Of a DNA stretch of 64,000 nucleotides, positions 24,746 through 36,800 are shown piece after piece. Positions within the stretch are counted from its first letter, which is position 1. Every line of letters begins with the position of its first letter. The stretch comes from Symbiodinium kawagutii (lineage: Eukaryota > Sar > Dinophyceae > Suessiales > Symbiodiniaceae), in the NCBI GenBank assembly GCA_009767595.1, contig VSDK01020457.1, forward strand, positions 267,119-331,118, read 5' to 3'. The position numbers and the translations under genes were made by a program. Below the pieces are notes generated by a model. That model ran no database searches, was not told the DNA's origin, and saw nothing but the letters and a program-made list of their open reading frames with translations.

Positions 24746-25565
24746 ATGGTGGGATCTTGGTAAGTGTTTCATCGTTCAACAATGTTCAACATGTGATTGG
24801 TGATAATGGTTGATCACCTGGTTAATGATAATTTTGTTAATGATAATCTGGTCAATGACAGTCTGGTTGATGATAATGGTTGATAGGTTCAAAATGGCTG
24901 AAGATAATGACTGATACTGAGTTTACTAATGGTTCAACCGCGGTGAAACCCTGTTGAACCATGCCAAATGATGCTGGTCAGTTCATGGGTAACTCATGTT
25001 TATTCGATGGCTGATACTGGCTAATATTGATTGATGTTAGCTCTTGATCATGGTACGATGGTTGATCATGGGTGCTGATGTTTGCGCATGGCTGAAACAT
25101 GTCATTACCTTGGCTCAATAATTTCTACATGATGGCTGCTCGTGGGTACTGGTTGGGTGCCGATGGCTGGATAATGATTGATTGTGGTTGACCATGGTTG
25201 ACGGGAGCTGGTCATGGTTGATTCCCATGCCTTTGATAAACATTGATCGAAGCGTAACTATATGTAATAATGGTTTATTGATAGTCAACAATGAATGTAT
25301 CCGCAAACAGGGCAATATCCGAACCATCCAAAAAGGGTTGCTTTTTGTTTCTAGGACCCTATCATGCATGGAAATGCCTGCATGCCATTCATCCAGCATA
25401 CAATTTACATGCCTGGAAAAGGAACGGCAACACAAAGGATTCAAAAGGATGGGGCATGGGCCGGGCCATGGACATGTTGGCTATGACTGGGTGAAGGGAT
25501 TCAAGAAATTTAAGAAATTATTGATGAAAACTGGCGCAACAGTGTCAGCATGTTATGGTCATTTT

Positions 25566-26035
25566 TCATGATTCAATGATGGATGGTCCTGAATACAGCC
25601 ACCCAGGAAGCTGGCGCTTTGCCTTTGCAACTTCCTCATGCGTCTCATCCTTTGTCTTCACACGCTTGCCGCAGGTATGCTTCTTCCCCTCGTTGTCATA
25701 GTTAGCAATGCAAATCGCAGTTGGTGATGACATAGGGAACCTCAACCAAGTGATGGCCGCACATGCGCGCAAGCGCCTCATTTTATTCTGCCTGCCACAG
25801 GCCGTCCGGTCAGGCTGCCAGCCACCAAAACATGTGTGCCATCCTCTGGCACAGCCAATGCGCCGTCGTCTGCTGCTATGCCATGAATCCACCAAGGCTG
25901 CTAGGGTCTATTGCATTTTGACTGCTGAATGGTTGCTGAGGGGATCCTAGCAGGAGAACCGCGTGGCCCACCACAATGCTACACAGGGCCCATGCAGTGT
26001 TCGCCAGCTCAATCCGAAGGCTTGCGCCCAGGCTG
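25566..26035 (-). CDS. Two adjacent exon-like islands, one with an OPR/RAP-like NTAWAL motif
   Basis: The minus-strand frame at 25895-25566 contains ICIANYDNEGKKHTCGKRVK and KTKDETHEEVAKAKRQLPGW. Just upstream (about 26030-25930) another minus frame reads LRIELANTAWALCS. LANTAWAL recalls the degenerate helical repeat of octotricopeptide/RAP-type organelle RNA-binding proteins, which are abundant in dinoflagellates, but a single motif is weak evidence. A competing frame (VPAWAQAFGLSWRTLHG) is also open. Unlike the other islands, this pair has ATGGTTG on its left and ACCATC on its right, so it may lie mid-intron as a nested insertion. Confidence 0.3.
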
Positions 26036-26799
26036 GCACCCCCATGTTTGACCAACTGTGAACCAACGAGCTACCATTTCAGTGCTAGGATCTAACCATT
26101 GCTGCTTGGTATCCACCATCATTAACCATCCTTAACACAAATACGCCATCGTTCACCACTCACCATGGCTCTGTTTACCATCATGAATCATGATTATGCT
26201 TAGTTACCATAAGTGACCATCATCATCAACCAATATCAACCATTTTCATGTCTACTTACAAGAATGGTTAAGCATTATCTGTGACGAACCCTTATGATTA
26301 AGGGTGGTTGACTATTACTAGTTATGATGATGGCAAGTGGGTGTGAGTTTACCACAATTCATAATGCATTTCATATCCACCATTGGTTAACAATCATGAA
26401 CTATCATTCACCACCAAAAAACACCATTGGTTTCCACCGTTAACCGCCAATACCAGTCATCTGTATCCATCAAGTAGCCACTAGTATGACTTGGTCATTA
26501 ACCATTCCATGGAATCCAGACCTAGCATTAACCATCATCAACCATCATCAACCATCATGGAATTTACCAACTCATCAACTATCCAGCTATCAACCATCAT
26601 TGACCATGAGTCAACCGTCATTAACCGCCATTGCAAGTGCTTTATCACATTTCCGAATCAACCACAATCAACCATTCTCAAACATCATTCATCAACCATC
26701 ATTAAACCCTTAGTAAGCCATCATGAACCTCCACTACAGTGCTGTCCCCAACCATGGCAACATGGAACCGCCGTTAATACTGCTTAGTAGCCATGGACT

Positions 26800-26925
26800 T
26801 CACCATCCGCAGCTCAAAGGCACAGCCTCCCATGTTTCAGCAGCGCTTCGGCTCGCTGGCGCTTGCTCAAACCACCGCGGCGCCGGTGGTCGTCCACCTA
26901 AGCTTGGCTGGCAGCTGGTGCCATA
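26800..26925 (-). CDS. Exon-like island, unknown gene
   Basis: After a CTTAG acceptor the minus strand reads VDDHRRRGGLSKRQRAEALL and KHGR, a basic helical segment, up to a possible GC donor. A second minus frame is open with WFEQAPASRSAAETWEAV. The left flank is dense in ACCATCATCAACC (26470-26760). No family is recognised. Confidence 0.35.
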   Translation of the reverse strand, partial: YGTSCQPSLGGRPPAPRWFEQAPASRSAAETWEAVPLSCGW

Positions 26926-27849
26926 ATTATGTGGCGTTGAACTTGGTATAACGCATTTAGGCGGTATTGATATTTTGTAATGAATGGTGTAAGATCTAAA
27001 CATAATGGTGCGTGTATCATTTATATGGATGGTGTCGTTTCTGCTTGGCAGATATGGCATTACCAGCATGAATATGTGTCTTACCAGCATGAATATGACA
27101 CATATGTTTGGTGCACAAATCTTTGAACGTAATGTATTTATATGTTTATATATATATATATATCTATTTACTTATAGGACGGACATGGACGTACAATGGC
27201 GTATAAATGTTCTCCTTTTCTTTTACTATACGTGCATAGTGTGGATGGTAGATGTATCATATGTGTGTCTACTGTATATATATATATATGTACACGTTGT
27301 TCATAGAAATAAACGAGTAAATGTCCAGACATTTCGTGTATGTGTTTGTGCGTGTGTGACCCTTTGCAAATACGTACGGTCATGTACAAACATTCATGGA
27401 ATACAATATTGTCATTGAAATATGTGCATCCACTGATAGCTATATTGCATGCATAGACCTGATAGAACAATGGAGTTGATGCATGTACAGACATCCATAT
27501 CTCTAACTTTATCACACAGTAAGTCTTCGCTTTCAATGTCTTTCTATATATTTAAAAATATATAATTATACACATTTGTCTAGCCATATGTATGTAAGTG
27601 ACCATCATTTGGTTGCACCACTCTTTGTAGCTCCTGGCCTTGCTCCCCCTTTGACAGGGGCGAGCGGGCCCTGGCAAGCCGCTCATCGCTCCCTCACCGC
27701 CAGCCAGGTGATATCCCCTATAACAATAGTTGTTCAACCATTATTGTTGGTGATTCTTCCCTATTCATCCCAATTAAATTAATTAACTACTGCAATCATC
27801 TATTGTCAATCATCATTACAAGTAGCTTTGAGTTGGTAGTAGTCCCCTA

Positions 27850-30800
27850 TTAAGCAGCCAGGATCCCCTCCCCGAGCTGGGAAAGCCCAGCTCGGATGAT
27901 CTCCTTCGCGCCCGCCGAGCTACCAGGTGAATGGCGAAGGGTCGCTGCTCGGGCGCCTTGAAATTCCTTGCTGGGCTGCGGAGGTGCAAAAAGCTGAACC
28001 CTTGGGTGGGTGGTGGCTGGGTTGGTTGGTGGCTGGGTTGGGTTGGGTTGGTTAATAAGTCTCAAAGTATACCAAGTATAGTAGGGATATACCAACTATA
28101 ACTGGTTGGTTGGTAAAGGTTGACACTGCTTCACGTATGGTGCCGGCTACTTGGTGGTTGGTGAACTTCACTGTTTTACCAATGAATTGAACCAATAGTA
28201 GTTGATGATCAGTAAACCCATGGTTTAAATGGTTAATTCATAGTGAATGATGGTGAATAATGGTTGATGGGGACAACAACTATGCTAACAGTGGGTAATC
28301 ATGGGCAACGGATGGTCAACCATCGCAAATTTGTGGTCAATTGATGGTTGATGTTGGTCGGATCCCGCTGGCTAACCAATGTGACTTCATCATGCAGCCT
28401 GTAATGGATAGCTAGCATGGTTAACTTTCGAGAAACATTTCTTGGGAGGTATAACCAACCTTGGTGTATGCTTGTATGTCTGGTTGGTGGTTTCAATCCC
28501 GATGAAAAATAGGGGGCAACGAACCAACTGGTCAAAGTATTGAAAAAAATAAGAATGTCCAAATCCACAAGCCAGTAGCATGCATGTATGTGTGTGAATG
28601 TCCTCTTGCTGAGATGGATTTGGGGCCATGCCATCAACATCCCAAAAGCACCCTTGGACCATGCAACAAACCAACGAAACCTGGGCAAATCTTGTGGGAT
28701 GACATCCGCAGCTACTGTCTGGACATATTTACTTGAAGAGTATGAGGATCAACAACAATTCACACAATTAACAAAATGAACGAAAAAACACCAACAAGTT
28801 CAACAGCAGCAATCGACAAAGATCAACAAAAAACAACATGATTCAACACATTTCAACACATTTCAACACATTTCCACACATTTCAACCCATTTCAACACA
28901 TTTCAACACATTTCAACACATGTCAACACATGTCAACACATGTCAACACATTTCAACACATTTCAACACATTTCAACACATGTCAACACATGTCAACACA
29001 TGTCAACACATGTCAACACATGTCAACACATGTCAACACATGTTCTCTACCTAAGAGGGGGGGGTGAGGGGGCCCCCCAAGAAATAATATTTTTTAATAT
29101 TTAAGGATGATCCAGTACTTGGCAACCCCCAGAGTGAAACAGTGAACCACCATCAAAATAGTTTTGACGTAGAAATACCCTCCCTACAATCAAGTACATA
29201 AGTTGTAATACCCACAAATTATTTTACAGGGGTTCCACACTCAGAAAATTGTTTTCAAAAGACCCCAAAACAATAAATATTTTGAGAACATGTAGGAAGT
29301 GGGGAACATGTACACAGGGACCCAAATAATAAACACTCAGATCAACACAGTTTCCCAACATTTCCCACTGTGAGAGTTCGAGTGGTTCCAAGTAATATTT
29401 TCAGTGTATCCAGCCACCTGAAAACCTGGGAACTGAATTTGTGCGTAGATATTTTGAAGGTTTACATCTGATCCCCTTTTCTGTTTTTTTCCTCTATGGT
29501 TTTTTCTTCGGAAAAAAAACCTAAGGAAAAAAATCAATGTTTGTTTCAAAGTTGTCTGGGTTTCTTTATAATCTTCTTCAATTCATGCTTATGTTTGTTC
29601 TGTTAAATATGCTGAGTGTGTGTTTATGGCTATGTTCAAAACAGTTGAAGACCTCAACAGTCATGGGTGGAGAAATCAACATGAGGTGGCAAAAACATTC
29701 ACACTGCTTGTGTTCCATGTGTATTTTCAAGAAAAAATCATAGAGGAAAAAAAGGGAGATTAAATCGTGATTCTCAAAATACCCTAAGCGATAATTTATT
29801 TTTGGGGTGGTGAAGTAGTGGAAGGGGTCCAAATCAGACATGCACCAGCAACCTTTTTGTCATTTCCACACGTATATGGCCTCTAACACACATCAACCCT
29901 TATGAACACATTTGGCCCAAAGAATTTCCGAGAACGTCCTAAGCTCAATTTTCAGAGTTTTTACCATGTTTTTTTTGATATTTTATTTGATACTTTTTAT
30001 ATGTGGGGGAATTACAACAAAATTTGCTGGCGCATGTCTGATTTGGACCCCTTCCACTACCTCACCACCTCAAAAATAAATTATCGCTGAGGGTATTTTG
30101 AGAATCACAATTTAATCCCCTTTTCTTGTTTTTCATCTATGGTTTTTTCTTCGGAAAAAAACCTAAGGAAAAAATCAATGTTTGCTTCAAAGTTGTCTGG
30201 GTCTCTTTATAATCTTCTTCAATTCATGCTTATGTTTGTTCTGTTAAATATGCTGAGTGTGTGTTTATGGCTATGTTCAAAACAGTTGAAGACCTCAACA
30301 GTCATGGGTGGAGAAATCAACATGAGGTGGCAAAAACATTCACACTGCTTGTGTTCCATGTGTATTTTCAAGAAAAAATCATAGAGGAAAAAAAGGGAGA
30401 TTAAATCGTGATTCTCAAAATACCCTAAGCGATAATTTATTTTTGGGGTGGTGAAGTAGTGGAAGGGGTCCAAATCAGACATGCACCAGCAACCTTTTTG
30501 TCATTTCCACACGTATATGGCCTCTAACACACATCAACCCTTATGGGCACATTTGGCCCAAAGAGTTTCCCAGAACGTCCCAAGCTCAAGTGTCAGGGTT
30601 TTCGCCATGGCTTTTGAATGTGTTTGATATTTTTTATATGTGGGGGAATTACAACAAAATTTGCTGGCGCATGTCTGACTTGGACCCCTTCCACTACTTC
30701 ACCACCTCAAAAATAAATTATCGCTGAGGGTATTTTGAGAATCACAATTTAATCCCCTTTTCTTGTTTTTCATCTATGGTTTTTTCTTCGGAAAAAAACC

Positions 30801-33800
30801 TAAGGAAAAAATCAATGTTTGCTTCAAAGTTGTCTGGGTCTCTTTATAATCTTCTTCAATTCATGCTTATGTTTGTTCTGTTAAATATGCTGAGTGTGTG
30901 TTTATGGCTATGTTCAAAACAGTTGAAGACCTCAACAGTCATGGGTGGAGAAATCAACATGAGGTGGCAAAAACATTCACACTGCTTGTGTTCCATGTGT
31001 ATTTTCAAGAAAAAATCATAGGGGGAAAAAAGGGAATTAAAATATAATTCTCAAAATACCCTAAGCGATAATTCATTTTTGGGGTGGTGAAGTAGTGGAA
31101 GGGGTCCAAATCAGACATGCACCAGCAACCTGTTTGTCATTTCCACACGTATATGGCCTCTAACACACATCAACCCTTATGAACACATTTGGCCCAAAGA
31201 ATTTCCGAGAACGTCCTAAGCTCAATTTTCAGAGTTTTTAATGTTTTTTTGATGTTTTATTTGATATTTTTTTGTATGTGGGGGAATTCAAATTCTTTAA
31301 ATTATTTGCATGGCCCTCCAGCATTATTTCAATTGTTTACTGAAAACCGACAAAATAATATGCTCTAATTGTTTTCAGGAGGGCCCACTATGTTTCACAT
31401 GATATTATTTTTACCCATTTCAAACACCTCCCTTACCTGAAAATATCGACATTTTAATACATTATTTTGAAATATTATTGTGGAACCATCCCCCCCAAGA
31501 AAATAATTAGGGATTATCTAGGATCCAGCTTTGTTGGAAATTATTTTGAAAATAGTATTTTGGAACCCGGTTCCCCCTCAAAATAATTAGCCTAAGGTAG
31601 GGTACATCCCTGGCCCCCCCTTGCTTCAATCCGCTTCACGTAAGGGTACGGGATGGTACGGGAGGTCAAACTATTTTCTGGTAATTCCAGTTCTGCAAAT
31701 TATTTTCAGGGCCCTCCAGAATAATTTCAAGTGTTTACTGAAAACCCTTCAAATTAATATTTTTTAATTATTTTCAAGGGCTTCCACCATGCTTTACACA
31801 TCTTCAAATGATATTAGGTTTTCCTATTCCCACCACTTGGCATCCCTGAAAATAATTACGATTTTGGAAAATTATTTTGGAAAATTATTTTGGAACCAAC
31901 CCCCCCACAAAATAATTAGGGATTTTCTAGGGAGCAGCTTTGTCACATATTATTTTGGAAAAATTATTTTGGAACCAACCCCCCCTGAAAATAATTAACC
32001 TAAAGCAGGGTACATGTCAACACATTTCAACACATTTCAACACATTTCAACACATTTCAACCCATTTCAACCCATTTCAACACATTTCAACACATTTCAA
32101 CACATTTCAACCCATTTCAACACATTTCAACACATTTCAACACATTTCAACACATGTCAACACATGTCAACACATTTCAACCCATTTCAACCCATTTCAA
32201 CACATTTCAACACATTTCAACACATTTCAACACATTTCAACACATTTCAACACATTTCAACCCATTTCAACCCATTTCAACACATTTCAACACATTTCAA
32301 CACATGTCAACACATGTCAACACATTTCAACACATTTCAACACATTTCAACCCATTTCAACACATTTCAACCCATTTCAACACATTTCAACCCATTTCAA
32401 CACATTTCAACCCATTTCAACACATTTCAACCCATTTCAACACATTTCAACCCATTTCAACACATTTCAACCCATTTCAACACATTTCAACCCATTTCAA
32501 CACATTTCAACCCATTTCAACACATTTCAACCCATTTCAACACATTTCAACCCATTTCAACACATTTCAACCCATTTCAACACATTTCAACCCATTTCAA
32601 CACATTTCAACCCATTTCAACACATTTCAACCCATTTCAACACATTTCAACCCATTTCAACACATTTCAACCCATTTCAACACATTTCAACCCATTTCAA
32701 CACATTTCAACCCATTTCAACACATTTCAACCCATTTCAACACATTTCAACCCATTTCAACACATTTCAACCCATTTCAACACATTTCAACCCATTTCAA
32801 CACATTTCAACCCATTTCAACACATTTCAACCCATTTCAACACATTTCAACCCATTTCAACACATTTCAACCCATTTCAACACATTTCAACCCATTTCAA
32901 CACATTTCAACCCATTTCAACACATTTCAACCCATTTCAACACATTTCAACCCATTTCAACACATTTCAACCCATTTCAACACATTTCAACCCATTTCAA
33001 CACATTTCAACCCATTTCAACACATTTCAACCCATTTCAACACATTTCAACCCATTTCAACACATTTCAACCCATTTCAACACATTTCAACCCATTTCAA
33101 CACATTTCAACCCATTTCAACACATTTCAACCCATTTCAACACATTTCAACCCATTTCAACACATTTCAACCCATTTCAACACATTTCAACCCATTTCAA
33201 CACATTTCAACCCATTTCAACACATTTCAACCCATTTCAACACATTTCAACCCATTTCAACACATTTCAACCCATTTCAACACATTTCAACCCATTTCAA
33301 CACATTTCAACCCATTTCAACACATTTCAACCCATTTCAACACATTTCAACCCATTTCAACACATTTCAACCCATTTCAACACATTTCAACCCATTTCAA
33401 CACATTTCAACCCATTTCAACACATTTCAACCCATTTCAACACATTTCAACCCATTTCAACACATTTCAACCCATTTCAACACATTTCAACCCATTTCAA
33501 CACATTTCAACCCATTTCAACACATTTCAACCCATTTCAACACATTTCAACCCATTTCAACACATTTCAACCCATTTCAACACATTTCAACCCATTTCAA
33601 CACATTTCAACCCATTTCAACACATTTCAACCCATTTCAACACATTTCAACCCATTTCAACACATTTCAACCCATTTCAACACATTTCAACCCATTTCAA
33701 CACATTTCAACCCATTTCAACACATTTCAACCCATTTCAACACATTTCAACCCATTTCAACACATTTCAACCCATTTCAACACATTTCAACCCATTTCAA

Positions 33801-36800
33801 CACATTTCAACCCATTTCAACACATTTCAACCCATTTCAACACATTTCAACCCATTTCAACACATTTCAACCCATTTCAACACATTTCAACCCATTTCAA
33901 CACATTTCAACCCATTTCAACACATTTCAACCCATTTCAACACATTTCAACCCATTTCAACACATTTCAACCCATTTCAACACATTTCAACCCATTTCAA
34001 CACATTTCAACCCATTTCAACACATTTCAACCCATTTCAACACATTTCAACCCATTTCAACACATTTCAACCCATTTCAACACATTTCAACCCATTTCAA
34101 CACATTTCAACCCATTTCAACACATTTCAACCCATTTCAACACATTTCAACCCATTTCAACACATTTCAACCCATTTCAACACATTTCAACCCATTTCAA
34201 CACATTTCAACCCATTTCAACACATTTCAACCCATTTCAACACATTTCAACCCATTTCAACACATTTCAACCCATTTCAACACATTTCAACCCATTTCAA
34301 CACATTTCAACCCATTTCAACACATTTCAACCCATTTCAACACATTTCAACCCATTTCAACACATTTCAACCCATTTCAACACATTTCAACCCATTTCAA
34401 CACATTTCAACCCATTTCAACACATTTCAACCCATTTCAACACATTTCAACCCATTTCAACACATTTCAACCCATTTCAACACATTTCAACCCATTTCAA
34501 CACATTTCAACCCATTTCAACACATTTCAACCCATTTCAACACATTTCAACCCATTTCAACACATTTCAACCCATTTCAACACATTTCAACCCATTTCAA
34601 CACATTTCAACCCATTTCAACACATTTCAACCCATTTCAACACATTTCAACCCATTTCAACACATTTCAACCCATTTCAACACATTTCAACCCATTTCAA
34701 CACATTTCAACCCATTTCAACACATTTCAACCCATTTCAACACATTTCAACCCATTTCAACACATTTCAACCCATTTCAACACATTTCAACCCATTTCAA
34801 CACATTTCAACCCATTTCAACACATTTCAACCCATTTCAACACATTTCAACCCATTTCAACACATTTCAACCCATTTCAACACATTTCAACCCATTTCAA
34901 CACATTTCAACCCATTTCAACACATTTCAACCCATTTCAACACATTTCAACCCATTTCAACACATTTCAACCCATTTCAACACATTTCAACACATTTCAA
35001 CCCATTTCAACACATTTCAACCCATTTCAACACATTTCAACCCATTTCAACACATTTCAACCCATTTCAACACATTTCAACACATTTCAACCCATTTCAA
35101 CACATTTCAACCCATTTCAACACATTTCAACCCATTTCAACACATTTCAACCCATTTCAACACATTTCAACCCATTTCAACACATTTCAACCCATTTCAA
35201 CACATTTCAACCCATTTCAACACATTTCAACCCATTTCAACACATTTCAACCCATTTCAACACATTTCAACCCATTTCAACACATTTCAACCCATTTCAA
35301 CACATTTCAACCCATTTCAACACATTTCAACCCATTTCAACACATTTCAACCCATTTCAACACATTTCAACCCATTTCAACACATTTCAACCCATTTCAA
35401 CACATTTCAACACATTTCAACACATTTCAACCCATTTCAACACATTTCAACCCATTTCAACACATTTCAACCCATTTCAACACATTTCAACCCATTTCAA
35501 CACATTTCAACACATTTCAACCCATTTCAACACATTTCAACACATTTCAACCCATTTCAACACATTTCAACCCATTTCAACACATTTCAACCCATTTCAA
35601 CACATTTCAACCCATTTCAACACATTTCAACCCATTTCAACACATTTCAACCCATTTCAACACATTTCAACCCATTTCAACCCATTTCAACACATTTCAA
35701 CCCATTTCAACACATTTCAACCCATTTCAACACATTTCAACACATGTCAACACATGTCAACACATTTCAACACATTTCAACCCATTTCAACACATTTCAA
35801 CACATTTCAACACATTTCAACACATGTCAACACATGTCAACACATTTCAACACATGTCAACACATTTCAACACCAACAATCCACAAATAAGACCACCAAT
35901 GACGAACACGAACTGCATCGACCAACCACCGAGGCTCAGGAGGCCACAGTCAAGGATCAGCACTTTATCTTCCAATACCTGCCAATGCGAGGTGACGCAG
36001 CCACGCTGGTTACTTCAACGAACCATGATTGGATATGACTGGTCATCATTGACTAACCATGAGTTGATAATCATCGTTTATGATAATCAAAGGTTGTATG
36101 GTTGGCTAACAAATGACCAGTGGAGAAGCCATCACTGATCACTAATCGCTGGTAACCAACCATCATTAATCGTCATCGTCAACCATTCGTCGTTCTCATG
36201 TTATTGTTGGTTGTGACCATGATTAGTTGATGGTTTACTAAGGATTAATGATGGTGATAGTCAAGCAAATGTTTGATTCATGATGGTTGAGTATGGTTGG
36301 TTCATAAAAACTGATTGATGAATAATCATTGATGGTTGAGATTGCTTAAGAATTATGGTTAGTGAAGAGTGTACTTGAGAGTATGGTCCATGATTGGTTA
36401 GCTAACTGGTGTTAATGATATGAAATCATGGTGCCAATAATGGTTGATTATGGTGTTCATGATGGTTGGCATTGATTCATGGTGTTGATCATGGTTAGCG
36501 CATCAATTTTCCTTGAGAGGCTTGATGAAGCAACGATCCAATGCCGGTTGTGGTGCAAGGTGTTTATCAAACTTTGACTCCAATCAGGTTGTAATCAAAC
36601 ATCATGAACATTAATCAACCATGATTTCATATCATCAATACATATGTAAATAAAAAGATAAATTGAATAAAAATAAACAAATACATGTACATATATATAT
36701 ATTAATACAAGTTAATTAATACAAATATAACTAAACGCCAAATAGTTCACCCTCCATCACCATGACCATTGCAAGCCCGCACCTTGCGCCGTGGCCCGCC

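Larger units (their letters stand above)
29044..32000. mobile_element. Composite repeat insert splitting the minisatellite
   Basis: About 2.95 kb of non-minisatellite DNA with a short stretch of similarity at its ends: ATGTTCTCTACCTAAG on the left and, on the opposite strand at the right end, ATGTACCCTGCTTTAGG. A closer match to the left end is at about 31590 (ATGTACCCTACCTTAGG on the minus strand). Inside lie a tandem foldback array and two diverged direct copies of a 300-360-bp unit rich in AAAATAATTA. No transposase is encoded. Calling it a mobile element is inference from structure. Confidence 0.45.

Noticed and set aside
27658..27707. Plus-strand exon with CAG acceptor and GTGATA donor
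   Set aside because: Only 50 bases, no neighbouring plus-strand exon and no supporting flank pattern. Kept out of the features.
29537..31021. Repeated 81-87-codon ORFs that look like a gene family
   Set aside because: They coincide with the foldback repeat units and exist on both strands. Conservation follows the DNA repeat, not codons.
32013..35870. CRISPR array
   Set aside because: Units are contiguous 10-mers with no spacers, and the genome is eukaryotic.
31940..36138. Three plus-strand ORFs of about 1300 codons
   Set aside because: They are frames of the 10-bp minisatellite, overlapping in all three phases. The sequence is repeat-driven and lies in an intron.
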